Below, piece after piece: positions 6,911 to 13,328 of a DNA stretch of 13,328 nucleotides. Every line of letters starts with the position of its first letter. The stretch's first letter is position 1. The translations under genes were made by a program, and so were the position numbers. The notes under the pieces were generated by a model. It ran no database searches. It had not been told where the DNA came from and saw nothing but the letters and a program-made list of their open reading frames with translations. Source of the DNA: DASQFQ01 sp039934455 (GTDB lineage: Bacteria; Actinomycetota; Thermoleophilia; Solirubrobacterales; Solirubrobacteraceae); assembly GCA_039934455.1 (NCBI GenBank), contig JBDTMF010000118.1, positions 1 to 13,328 on the forward strand. The letters are read 5' to 3'.

Positions 6911-7093
6911 CGATCTGGACCAAGGTCCAGTTACCAGCGGGCCGCGCGGCCCGTAACGTCGCACCCCAGGTGGACAAGCCGTCCAGCGGACCGGTCCCGG
7001 CCCAATTGGCGCGCGCGTCTCACCTCCCTGCCGTCGTCCTCGCGTCACCCGCCGGCGCGAGCGGCGCGGCGGGGTCTGCCGCGGCGGTCGGGA
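6911..7093. terminator. Convergent spacer with stacked palindromes, likely bidirectional termination region
   Basis: This 183-base gap separates the converging PAAR and ABC transporter genes. It holds CTGGACC-AA-GGTCCAG (6915-6930), a perfect 16-base palindrome CGGGCCGCGCGGCCCG (6938-6953), TGGAC-AAGCC-GTCCA (6971-6985) and GGACCGGTCC (6988-6997). No T-run follows any stem, so intrinsic termination is possible but not classical. No convincing ORF, tRNA or other RNA was seen; 7000-7093 shows nothing but GC-rich sequence. Confidence 0.4.
6931..6959 (+). promoter_or_regulatory. Promoter-like pair flanking a palindrome
   Basis: TTACCA (6931-6936) and TAACGT (6954-6959) are separated by exactly 17 bases, and the spacer contains the 16-base palindrome at 6938-6953. 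The geometry would suit a regulated promoter, but the hexamers match only four and three of six consensus bases and no gene follows on this strand before the converging transporter. A small RNA or chance are both possible. Confidence 0.2.
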
Positions 7094-8821
7094 CTAGGCC
7101 GGGACCGGCGCCTCGTCGCGCGCAACCATCTCCGCGTAGCGGCCGCCGAGCGCAAGGAGCTCCGAGTGGGTTCCGCGCTCGGCGATCTCGCCGCGGTCCA
7201 GCACGACGATCTGGTCCGCGCCGCGGACGGTCGAGAGGCGGTGGGCGATGACGATCGTCGTGCGCCCCTCGGCGAGCTGCTCGAGCGCCAGCTCGACCGC
7301 GCGCTCGGTCTGCACGTCGAGTGCGCTGGTCGCCTCGTCGAGCACCAGCACCGGCGGGTTGCGCAGGATCGTGCGGGCGATCGCGATGCGCTGCTTCTCG
7401 CCGCCCGAGAAGCGGTAGCCGCGCTCGCCCACGACCGTGTCATAGCCCTCGTCGAGCTCGGCGATCTTGGCGTGGATCTGCGCCGCGCGCGCAGCCGCCT
7501 CGATCTGCTCGTCGCTCGCCTCGGGGCGGGCGAAGCGCAGGTTCTCGCGCACGGAGGCGTGGAAGAGGTAGGTCTCCTGCGAGACCACGCCGACGGTGTC
7601 CGCGAGCGCGCCGAAGGTCAGCTCGCGGATGTCGGCGCCGTCGATCAGCACGGCGCCGCGCGCGGGGTCATACAGCCGCGCGGTCAGGTAGCCGAGCGTG
7701 GTCTTGCCCGAGCCGGTCTCGCCGACGATCGCCGTGCGCGTGCCGGGCGCCACGTCGAGCGCGATCTCGCGCAGCGTCCATTCGGCCTCGTCATCGTCGC
7801 CGTAGCGGAACCAGACGTCGTCGAAGCGCACCTCGCCCGCGACCGCGCCGAGCTCGCGCGTGCCGGGGTGGATGTCCACCGGCAGGTCGAGGTACTCGAA
7901 GACGCGGTCGAACAGCGCGGTCGAGGTCTGGACGTCGACCGCGACGTTGAGCAACGAGGAGATGGGGAAGAAAAGCCGTGTCTGCAGCGTCGTGAAGGCG
8001 ACGACCGTGCCGATCGAGACAGCAGCCGGGCTGAGCCCGGCGAACAGGTAGACGAGCGCGGGCATGACCGCGAAGGAGGTCTGGATCGAGGCCATCGTCC
8101 AGCGGCCGGCCATGCGCGAGCGGACCTCGAGCTCGGCCAATCCGGCTGACTCGCCCTCGAAGCGGTCGGCGAGCGCGGCCGAGCGGCCCATCGACTTGCC
8201 GAGCAGGATGCCCGACACGCTGAGCGACTCCTGCACGAGCGAGGAGATGTCGGCCATCGCGCCCTGCTTGGTCGCGGTGATGGCCTTGCGCTTGGCGCCG
8301 ACGCGGCGCGAGAGCGCGACGAAGAACGGGAGGACGGCGAGCGAGAAGCACGCCAGCCGCCAGTCGAGCAGGAACATGGCCACGATGCTCGCCAGCACGG
8401 TCGTCACGTTGGAGACGATCGAGGTGGCGGTCGTCGTCACAACGGTCTGCACGCCGCCGATGTCGTTGGCGATCCGCGACTGGATCTCGCCGGTGCGCGT
8501 GCGCGTGAAGAAGGCGAGCGAAAGGCGCTGGAGGTGGCGGTAGACCTTGGCGCGCAGGTCGTGCATGACGCGCTGGCCGACGACGTTCGAGAGCCACGTC
8601 TGCGCGACGCCGAGCACGCCGGTCGCGATCGAGATCGCGATCATGCCGCCCACGAGCGTCAGCAGCAGGTTGCGGTCCTTCTCCGGGATCGCCTGGTCGA
8701 GGATGTCTCGGAGCAGGAACGGCGACACCATCCCGAGCCCTGCCGAGATGGCGATCAACGCCAGTACCGCGGCCAGGCGGCCGCGGTACGGGCGGAAGAG
8801 GGCGGCGACCCTGCGGGTCAC
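7094..8821 (-). CDS. ABC transporter, fused permease and ATP-binding half-transporter
   Basis: A 575-residue exporter of the MsbA/LmrA-like type IV fold that should work as a homo- or heterodimer in the cytoplasmic membrane. The N-terminal 300 residues contain about six hydrophobic segments (roughly 17-36, 52-74, 133-152, 155-172, 247-265, 268-290). The nucleotide-binding domain has Walker A GETGSGKT (367-374), Q-loop Gln415, the signature FSGGEKQR (471-478, a variant of LSGGQ), Walker B VLVLDE (491-496) with catalytic Glu496, and His527 in the H-loop, so it looks ATPase-competent. The start is GTG 8821, overlapping the lon TGA as GTGA, which implies translational coupling and a lon-transporter operon. 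No partner half-transporter adjoins it. Substrate unknown; lipid or drug export is typical. Confidence 0.93.
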   Translation of the reverse strand: MTRRVAALFRPYRGRLAAVLALIAISAGLGMVSPFLLRDILDQAIPEKDRNLLLTLVGGMIAISIATGVLGVAQTWLSNVVGQRVMHDLRAKVYRHLQRLSLAFFTRTRTGEIQSRIANDIGGVQTVVTTTATSIVSNVTTVLASIVAMFLLDWRLACFSLAVLPFFVALSRRVGAKRKAITATKQGAMADISSLVQESLSVSGILLGKSMGRSAALADRFEGESAGLAELEVRSRMAGRWTMASIQTSFAVMPALVYLFAGLSPAAVSIGTVVAFTTLQTRLFFPISSLLNVAVDVQTSTALFDRVFEYLDLPVDIHPGTRELGAVAGEVRFDDVWFRYGDDDEAEWTLREIALDVAPGTRTAIVGETGSGKTTLGYLTARLYDPARGAVLIDGADIRELTFGALADTVGVVSQETYLFHASVRENLRFARPEASDEQIEAAARAAQIHAKIAELDEGYDTVVGERGYRFSGGEKQRIAIARTILRNPPVLVLDEATSALDVQTERAVELALEQLAEGRTTIVIAHRLSTVRGADQIVVLDRGEIAERGTHSELLALGGRYAEMVARDEAPVPA

Positions 8822-11097
8822 GCCACCAGCTTAGGCGCGGGCTCCAGCGCCCGCTCGAGCACCTCGTCGATGGTCATGACGGGGTGGAACTTCATCTGCT
8901 CGCGGACGTCCTCAGGCACGTCGTCGAGGTCGCCGCGGTTGCGCTCGGGCAGGATCACCTCGGTGAGGCCGGCCGCGTGCGCGGCGAGCACCTTCTGCTT
9001 GAGGCCGCCGATCGGCAGCACCCGGCCTTGCAGCGTGACCTCGCCGGTCATGCCGACCGTGTGCTTGACGGGCCGCCCGGAGAGCAGCGACGCCAGCGCG
9101 GTGGTCATCGTGACGCCCGCGCTCGGGCCGTCCTTGGGGATGGCGCCCGCGGGGACGTGGACGTGGAAGTCCCGCCCCTCGAAGGCCTCCTCGTCGATCC
9201 CGAGCTCCTCGGCGTGGCCGCGCACGTAGGAGAGCGCGATCCGCGCCGACTCCTTCATGACGTCGCCGAGCTGGCCCGTGAGCACGAGGCCGTCCTTGCC
9301 TTTCATGGTCGTGGCCTCGACGAACAGCACGTCGCCGCCGGTGCCGGTGACCGCCAGGCCGGTGGCCACGCCGGGCACCGCCGTGCGCGCCGCCGCCTCC
9401 TGGAAGACCTTCTGGCGGCCGAGCGCGTCACGGACGTGCTCGACGGTCAGGGCCACGGGCACCTCGACCTTCGCGCTCGCGATCTGGGTTGCCGTCTTGC
9501 GCAGGATCGTCCCGAGCTCGCGCTCGAGCTGGCGCACGCCCGCCTCGCGGGTGTACTCCGACACCACGAGCTGCAGCAGCTCGTCGGACACCGTGACTTC
9601 GTCCTCGCGCAGTCCGTTGCGCTCACGCTGGCGCGGCCACAGGTAGTCGCGCGCGATCGCGGTCTTCTCCGCGACGGTGTAGCCGTCGAAGCGGATGACC
9701 TCCATGCGGTCGAGCAGCGGGCCGGGGATCGTCTCCGCCACGTTGGCGGTCGCGATGAACATGACCTGCGAGAGGTCGAGCTCGACGTCGAGGTAGTGGT
9801 CGCGGAACGAGTGGTTCTGCGCGGGGTCCAGGACCTCGAGCAGCGCCGACGAGGGGTCGCCCCGCCAGTCCGCGCCGACCTTGTCGACCTCGTCGAGCAT
9901 GATCACCGGGTTGATCGTCCCCGCGTCGCGCAGGGCGCGCACGAGGCGCCCCGGGAGCGCGCCGATGTAGGTCCGCCGGTGGCCACGGATCTCGGCCTCG
10001 TCGCGGACGCCGCCCAGCGACATGCGGACGAACTCGCGGCCGGTGGCGCGGGCGATCGACTCGCCGATCGAGGTCTTGCCGGTGCCGGGCGGGCCGATCA
10101 GCGTCAGGATCGCGCCGGACTTCTTGTCCTCCGCGATGCCGCGGTCGGTTCGCAGCTTGCGGACGGCCAGGTACTCGGTGATGCGGTCCTTGACATCCTC
10201 GAGGCCGGCGTGGTCGGAGTCGAGGACCTCACGCGCGTGCACGGGGTCGAGCTTCTCGTCGGAGCGCGTGTCCCACGGCACGGAGATCAGCCAGTCGAGG
10301 TAGGTGCGGATGGTGCCCGCCTCGCCGGACTGCTCGCCCATGCGCTCGAGGCGGCCGAGCTCCTTGTCGGCCTGCTCGCGCACGGCGTCGGGCATGCCCG
10401 CCTCGGCGATCTTCGTGCGGTACTCCTCCACGACGTTCGCGGAGTCCTCGCCCAGCTCGCGCTGGATCGACTCCATCTGCTTGCGCAGGAAGTACTCGCG
10501 CTGCTGCTGGTCGGCGCCGGACTGCACGTCCTCGCGGATGCGCTTGCGGACCTGCAGCTCGGTCAGGCGGTCGCGCTGGATGCGGACGGCGAGCGCCAGG
10601 CGCTCGGTCACGTCGACGGTCTCCAGGACCTCGACCTTCTCCTCGAAGGTCACATCGGGCGCGTAGCCGATGGTGTCGGCCAGGGCGCCGGGCTCGGCGA
10701 TGGCGCGCAGGAACGCGCCGACGCGCTCGTCGGCACCACGGGTCTCGAGGATCTCCTCGACCACGGCGCGGTACTCGCGCTCGAGGCCGCGGGTGCGGCC
10801 GTCGACCGGGCTGTCGTCGGTCGACTCCTCGACCTCGACGCGCAGTTGACCGGTCGAGTCGGTGTGGGCGGCGCCGGCGATGCCGCGCATCTGCCCTGCC
10901 AGGGCGACGGCACGGCCGCCGCCGGGAAGGCGCACGCGCTCGGTGACGCGGGCGATGGTGCCGACCTTGGCGAACTCTGAGCCATGGCGAGGGACGAGCA
11001 GCACGCGCTCGTCATCCCCGACGTCCACGGGCAGGGTCACATCCATGGTCGGGAAGACGACCGTGTCGTCCAGCGGGATGAGAAGAAGTTGGGTCAT
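8818..11097 (-). CDS. lon: ATP-dependent endopeptidase Lon
   Basis: A 759-residue AAA+ serine protease that degrades misfolded and regulatory proteins in the cytoplasm. The N-terminal substrate-binding domain (1 to about 190, starting LLLIPLDDTVVFP) is followed by a helical linker, the AAA+ module with Walker A GPPGTGKT (335-342) and Walker B VIMLDE (398-403), and the C-terminal protease with KDGPSAG, where Ser659 is the nucleophile. Lys702 (GLKQK), 43 residues later as in E. coli Lon (Ser679/Lys722), completes the dyad. It is slightly shorter than E. coli Lon (784), mostly in the N-terminal domain. ATG 11097 has a good Shine-Dalgarno (GGAAGGG, 11113-11107) and a promoter candidate upstream. 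Its TGA overlaps the ABC transporter GTG. No HspR (HAIR) or ClgR-like box was recognised. Confidence 0.97.
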   Translation of the reverse strand: MTQLLLIPLDDTVVFPTMDVTLPVDVGDDERVLLVPRHGSEFAKVGTIARVTERVRLPGGGRAVALAGQMRGIAGAAHTDSTGQLRVEVEESTDDSPVDGRTRGLEREYRAVVEEILETRGADERVGAFLRAIAEPGALADTIGYAPDVTFEEKVEVLETVDVTERLALAVRIQRDRLTELQVRKRIREDVQSGADQQQREYFLRKQMESIQRELGEDSANVVEEYRTKIAEAGMPDAVREQADKELGRLERMGEQSGEAGTIRTYLDWLISVPWDTRSDEKLDPVHAREVLDSDHAGLEDVKDRITEYLAVRKLRTDRGIAEDKKSGAILTLIGPPGTGKTSIGESIARATGREFVRMSLGGVRDEAEIRGHRRTYIGALPGRLVRALRDAGTINPVIMLDEVDKVGADWRGDPSSALLEVLDPAQNHSFRDHYLDVELDLSQVMFIATANVAETIPGPLLDRMEVIRFDGYTVAEKTAIARDYLWPRQRERNGLREDEVTVSDELLQLVVSEYTREAGVRQLERELGTILRKTATQIASAKVEVPVALTVEHVRDALGRQKVFQEAAARTAVPGVATGLAVTGTGGDVLFVEATTMKGKDGLVLTGQLGDVMKESARIALSYVRGHAEELGIDEEAFEGRDFHVHVPAGAIPKDGPSAGVTMTTALASLLSGRPVKHTVGMTGEVTLQGRVLPIGGLKQKVLAAHAAGLTEVILPERNRGDLDDVPEDVREQMKFHPVMTIDEVLERALEPAPKLVA

Positions 11098-11106
11098 TCA
11101 GGCTTG

Positions 11107-11113
11107 CCCTTCC
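11107..11113 (-). promoter_or_regulatory. Ribosome binding site of lon
   Basis: GGAAGGG on the minus strand ends nine bases before ATG 11097. It is the strongest purine-rich Shine-Dalgarno sequence I saw in the window and fixes the lon start. Many other genes here have weak or no such site. Confidence 0.6.
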
Positions 11114-11136
11114 ATAGCCACTTACGATTGGTGCGT

Positions 11137-11165
11137 AGTTTAGCCGGCGGTCGTTGCATGCACAA
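11137..11165 (-). promoter_or_regulatory. Candidate lon promoter
   Basis: On the minus strand TTGTGC (11165-11160) and TAAACT (11142-11137) are separated by exactly 17 bases, the optimal sigma-70-like spacing; the -10 box matches four of six bases. Transcription would start near 11130, leaving a leader of about 33 bases that carries the Shine-Dalgarno site. An 8-base palindrome TGCATGCA (11155-11162) overlaps the -35 region and could bind a regulator. Confidence 0.5.
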
Positions 11166-11179
11166 GGACCTAGGGCGAA

Positions 11180-11233
11180 GATCTTAGTCGACGCGACTGA
11201 GATCCGAACGTTGTCGTTCGGCGGCGCTGCCGC
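11180..11233. terminator. Tandem hairpins downstream of the HSD10-like gene
   Basis: Three inverted repeats abut: GCGGC-GCT-GCCGC (11221-11233), CCGAACG-TTGT-CGTTCGG (11204-11221) and an 11-base-arm repeat, 11180-11190 against 11194-11204 with one mismatch (11185/11199) and a 3-base centre. They lie just after the minus-strand SDR stop (11239-11237) and before the lon promoter, a position suited to separating the two transcripts. No T-run follows in either direction, so this would not be a classical intrinsic terminator. Confidence 0.45.
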
Positions 11234-11236
11234 GAA

Positions 11237-11989
11237 CTACCGCGGCGGCATGCGCAGCGCCCCGTCCAACCGGATGACCTCGCCGTTGAGCACCGGGTTC
11301 TCGACGATGTGGGCGGCGAGGGCCGCGTACTCGTCGGGGTGGCCGAGGCGGTTCGGGTGGGGGACCTGGGCGCCGAGGGCCTCGCGCGCCTCCTGCGGGA
11401 GCGCGGCCAGCAGCGGGGTGTCGAAGAGGCCGGGGGCGATCGTGCAGACGCGGACGCGCGCGCTCGCGAGGTCGCGCGCGGCCGGCAGCGTCATCCCGAC
11501 CACCCCGCCCTTCGAGGCCGCGTAGGCGATCTGGCCGATCTGGCCGTCGTAGGCGGCGATCGAGGCGGTGTTGACGATCACGCCGCACTCGCCACCCTCG
11601 TCGGGCTCGTTGGCGAGCATCGCGGTCGCCGCGAGGCGCAGCACGTTGAAGGTGCCGATCAGGTTCACGGTGACCGTGATCCGGAACGGCTCGAACTGGT
11701 GGGGGCCGCGCTTGCCGGCGACCTTCTCGGCCCAGCCGACGCCGGCGCAGCAGACGGAGATCCTCAGATCGTCGCCGGCGGCAGCGACCGCGGCCTCGAC
11801 CTGCTCGGGCTCGGTGACGTCGCAGCGGACGAAGTTCGCGCCGAGCTCCTGCGCCAGCGCCTCGCCCGTCTCCTCGTTGAGGTCGGCGATCGTGACCTTC
11901 GCGCCGCCCGCGTGCAGCCGCCGCACGGTGGCGGCGCCGAGCCCCGACGCGCCCCCGGCCACGAACGCGTCCGCACCCTCGATCCGCAT
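11237..11989 (-). CDS. SDR oxidoreductase, type II 3-hydroxyacyl-CoA dehydrogenase (HSD10-like)
   Basis: A 250-residue SDR. GGASGLG (12-18) binds the cofactor, Asp36 at the end of beta 2 indicates NAD(H), and the catalytic set is Asn109, Ser143, Tyr156 and Lys160 (YAASK). The stretch DGQIGQIAYAASKGGVVGM (148-166) and the ARDLA that follows are characteristic of the HSD17B10/type II 3-hydroxyacyl-CoA dehydrogenase branch, which oxidises 3-hydroxyacyl-CoA to 3-ketoacyl-CoA in beta-oxidation and isoleucine or steroid breakdown. The usual NNAG reads CCAG (80-83); cysteine in this loop also occurs in HSD10 proteins. ATG 11989 lies 11 bases after the stop of the RibD-C-type reductase, so the two probably form an operon. 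The thiolase at 3751 could act on its product, though it is not adjacent. Confidence 0.92.
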   Translation of the reverse strand: MRIEGADAFVAGGASGLGAATVRRLHAGGAKVTIADLNEETGEALAQELGANFVRCDVTEPEQVEAAVAAAGDDLRISVCCAGVGWAEKVAGKRGPHQFEPFRITVTVNLIGTFNVLRLAATAMLANEPDEGGECGVIVNTASIAAYDGQIGQIAYAASKGGVVGMTLPAARDLASARVRVCTIAPGLFDTPLLAALPQEAREALGAQVPHPNRLGHPDEYAALAAHIVENPVLNGEVIRLDGALRMPPR

Positions 11990-12000
11990 GGCGGCGGAAC

Positions 12001-12660
12001 CTACACGCTGTAGCGCAGGTACAGCTCGCCGTCGGCGGTGGCCACCGAGCGCAGCGACAGCCGGGCGGGCTCGCCGGGGGCGATGATCGCCGGCGCCCGC
12101 TCGTCGCCCGCGACGAGCGGTGCGAGCGTGAAAAAGAGCTCGTCGAGCAGCCCCTCTGCGAGCAGCGCGCGATTCAGCGTCGGGCCGCCCTCGCACAGCA
12201 GCCGCTCGATCCCGCGCCCGCGCAGGTCGGCCAGCACCTCGGCGAGCTCGACGATCGGCACGGTCTCGACGTCCGCGACGACGTCGGGCGGCTCCCGCCC
12301 CGCGCGCGTGTAGACGATCACGCGCTGCCCGGGCGCCGCGAACAGGCCGGCCTCCCACGGCAGCTCGAACGAGCGCGAGACGAGCACGGCCGGGCACGGG
12401 AGCGGGCCGTAGCCCTCCGCCCGCACGGTGCCCGGACCGACGATCAGCGCGTCCGTGCGGCGGCGCAGCGCCAGCAGCATCTCGAGGTCGGTCGGGCCCC
12501 CGAGCGCGCGCGACGTGCCTCCGCGGGTGGCCCGCCCGTCGAGCGAGCTGACCATGACGCCGGTGACCCACGGGCGCCCCGGCGGCAGCTCCCCCGCCTC
12601 GCCGACGAGATCGTCGGCGGTCACCTCCGCGCGGTCGGGCCACACCCGCTCGAGGCTCAA
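12001..12660 (-). CDS. RibD C-terminal domain reductase (pyrimidine reductase family)
   Basis: A 219-residue protein of the RibD-C/dihydrofolate-reductase-like fold. VSSLDGRAT (38-45), the NADPH-binding IVGPGTVRAEGYGP (73-86), CEGGPTLNRALL (156-167) and DELFFTLAPLVAG (173-185) are typical. In riboflavin synthesis this domain reduces the ribosylamino-uracil 5-phosphate intermediate with NADPH; here the N-terminal deaminase domain is absent, and no other rib gene lies nearby, so it may be a stand-alone pyrimidine reductase or act on another substrate. The start is TTG 12660, supported by GGAG eight bases upstream (12672-12669); a GTG six codons in is the alternative. It precedes the HSD10-like gene by 11 bases and is divergent from the membrane protein gene. 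Confidence 0.87.
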   Translation of the reverse strand: MSLERVWPDRAEVTADDLVGEAGELPPGRPWVTGVMVSSLDGRATRGGTSRALGGPTDLEMLLALRRRTDALIVGPGTVRAEGYGPLPCPAVLVSRSFELPWEAGLFAAPGQRVIVYTRAGREPPDVVADVETVPIVELAEVLADLRGRGIERLLCEGGPTLNRALLAEGLLDELFFTLAPLVAGDERAPAIIAPGEPARLSLRSVATADGELYLRYSV

Positions 12661-12702
12661 GAGCGGAGCTCCGGCACGGCGGCGAAGCTACCAGCAAAGG
12701 GA

Positions 12703-12708
12703 TAGGGT
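12703..12708 (+). promoter_or_regulatory. -10-like box before the membrane protein gene
   Basis: TAGGGT stands ten bases before ATG 12719, so transcription would begin only a few bases ahead of the start codon. The same spacing (TAGTCT plus ten bases) precedes GTG 2265. No clear -35 box or Shine-Dalgarno site is visible. Supports a near-leaderless message, weakly. Confidence 0.35.
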
Positions 12709-12718
12709 CCGCGCGTCG

Positions 12719-13177
12719 ATGGACGTCCGCCGCATCACCCTCTCGGAGATCCTCGCGGCGGTCGGGGGAGCGCTGCTCGCGTTGAGCGTGTTCCTCCCCT
12801 GGTACAAGACCAGCCCGGACAACCCGAACGCGCAGATCGACGGGATGAAGGGCGACATCGCCGCCTGGGACGCGCACGCCATCCTGCGCTATCTCTTCCT
12901 CGCCGCCGCGCTCGCGCCGATCATCCTGCTCTACATCATCATCCGCGATCACGAGCTGTCCTGGCCGCGGGGCGAGATGACCGCGGTGATCGGGATCATC
13001 GCATTCGGCCTCCTCGTCTATCAGGGCGTGATCGACCGGCCGGGCGAGCCGCCGAGCGCGATCACCCTGGCGTTCGGGTGGTTCATCGGACTTCTGGGCA
13101 CGATCCTGATCACGGTCGGCGGCTCCTACCGAGCCTCCACGACCGAACGCCCTCGTAAGCCACCCGGAGTCCTATAG
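12719..13177 (+). CDS. Four-helix integral membrane protein of unknown function
   Basis: A 152-residue protein with four clear hydrophobic helices at about 10-29, 54-75, 86-104 and 113-134, a short positively charged N-terminus (MDVRR) and a basic C-terminal tail (RASTTERPRKPP). The charge pattern suggests that both ends face the cytoplasm. FLPWY at 25-29, where the first helix meets the outside, recurs in small actinobacterial membrane proteins without known function. ATG 12719 is chosen because the first helix follows directly; the same frame is open upstream but overlaps the divergent reductase gene and is not protein-like. It ends two bases before the glpX ATG, so the two are probably cotranscribed. 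No function assigned. Confidence 0.82.
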   Translation: MDVRRITLSEILAAVGGALLALSVFLPWYKTSPDNPNAQIDGMKGDIAAWDAHAILRYLFLAAALAPIILLYIIIRDHELSWPRGEMTAVIGIIAFGLLVYQGVIDRPGEPPSAITLAFGWFIGLLGTILITVGGSYRASTTERPRKPPGVL

Positions 13178-13179
13178 AG

Positions 13180-13328
13180 ATGCCACCCAGCGAAGTCCCT
13201 GACCGCAACCTCGCGCTCGAGCTCGTGCGCGTCACCGAGGCCGCCGCGCTCGCCGCCGGCCGCTGGGTCGGCATGGGCGACAAGGAGGCCGCCGACCAGG
13301 CCGCGGTCGACGGCATGAACGCCGTGCT
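13180..13328 (+). CDS. glpX: Class II fructose-1,6-bisphosphatase, N-terminal fragment
   Basis: The first 49 residues are present and the gene runs off the window end. NLALELVRVTEAAALAAGRW and GMGDKEAADQAAVDGMN match the N-terminus of GlpX-type enzymes, which hydrolyse fructose 1,6-bisphosphate to fructose 6-phosphate in gluconeogenesis. They are Mn2+/Mg2+-dependent and are the usual main FBPase in actinobacteria. The Asp of GDKEAAD belongs to the conserved metal/substrate region. ATG 13180 follows the membrane protein stop after two bases; GGAG at 13166-13169, ten bases upstream and inside that gene, is a plausible ribosome binding site. Confidence 0.93.
   Translation, partial: MPPSEVPDRNLALELVRVTEAAALAAGRWVGMGDKEAADQAAVDGMNAV

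Noticed and set aside
6970..7093. Possible small ORF starting GTG 6970.
   Set aside because: Pro/Ala/Ser-rich, no ribosome binding site, runs on antisense into the transporter gene with no stop at a sensible place.
8884..10980. A 698-codon open frame on the + strand.
   Set aside because: It lies fully antisense to lon, is Leu/Ala/Val/Asp/Arg-rich in the way high-GC shadow frames are, and shows no recognisable domain.
11098..11236. tRNA or small RNA gene before lon.
   Set aside because: Hairpins are present, but there is no cloverleaf, no TTCGA-type T-loop and no CCA end.
12428..12718. Upstream extension of the four-helix membrane protein.
   Set aside because: It overlaps the divergent reductase gene and reads as Arg/Ser/Pro-rich shadow sequence; the first membrane helix follows ATG 12719.

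Overview
The window is a high-GC, gene-dense stretch of bacterial chromosome. The base composition, very short intergenic gaps, start/stop overlaps (TGATG, ATGA, GTGA) and several TANNNT -10-like boxes lying only 7-10 bases before a start codon point to an actinobacterium. The gene content (acyl-CoA metabolism, HSD10-type dehydrogenase, class II FBPase, orphan PAAR protein) would fit a deep lineage such as Thermoleophilia/Solirubrobacterales, but that placement is inference. No insertion sequence, CRISPR array, tRNA or rRNA was seen.

Layout. (1) 1-1756, + strand: the 3' end of an acyl-CoA dehydrogenase, a membrane-anchored HExxH zincin and a DAHP synthase (aroF), chained by two 1-base stop/start overlaps. 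(2) 1759-3681, - strand: an ABC1/UbiB-family atypical kinase followed by a small secreted four-cysteine protein that has its own promoter/operator candidate. (3) 3751-4897, + strand: a thiolase behind an excellent TetR-type palindrome; its first 17 codons are out of frame with the rest. (4) 4900-5842, - strand: a YjbQ-family protein coupled by ATGA to a proline-punctuated heptad-repeat protein that itself appears frameshifted near its 3' end. (5) 5860-6910, + strand: an SDR oxidoreductase and a stand-alone PAAR-repeat protein. (6) 6911-7093: a convergent spacer rich in palindromes. (7) 7094-11097, - strand: Lon protease and, overlapping it by GTGA, an ABC exporter half-transporter. (8) 11098-11236: lon promoter plus tandem hairpins. 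(9) 11237-12660, - strand: a RibD-C-type reductase and an HSD10-like SDR. (10) 12719-end, + strand: a four-helix membrane protein and the start of class II fructose-1,6-bisphosphatase (glpX).

Together: most genes are housekeeping or lipid metabolism (acyl-CoA dehydrogenase, thiolase, HSD10-type 3-hydroxyacyl-CoA dehydrogenase, possible quinone-linked ABC1 kinase, shikimate entry, gluconeogenesis, protein quality control). No complete novel multi-gene system is visible. The points most worth pursuing are the orphan PAAR protein in a probable Gram-positive, the membrane-tethered zincin co-translated with aroF, the heptad protein coupled to YjbQ, the two independent apparent frameshifts, and three clean 7-bp-arm palindromes placed at gene starts.
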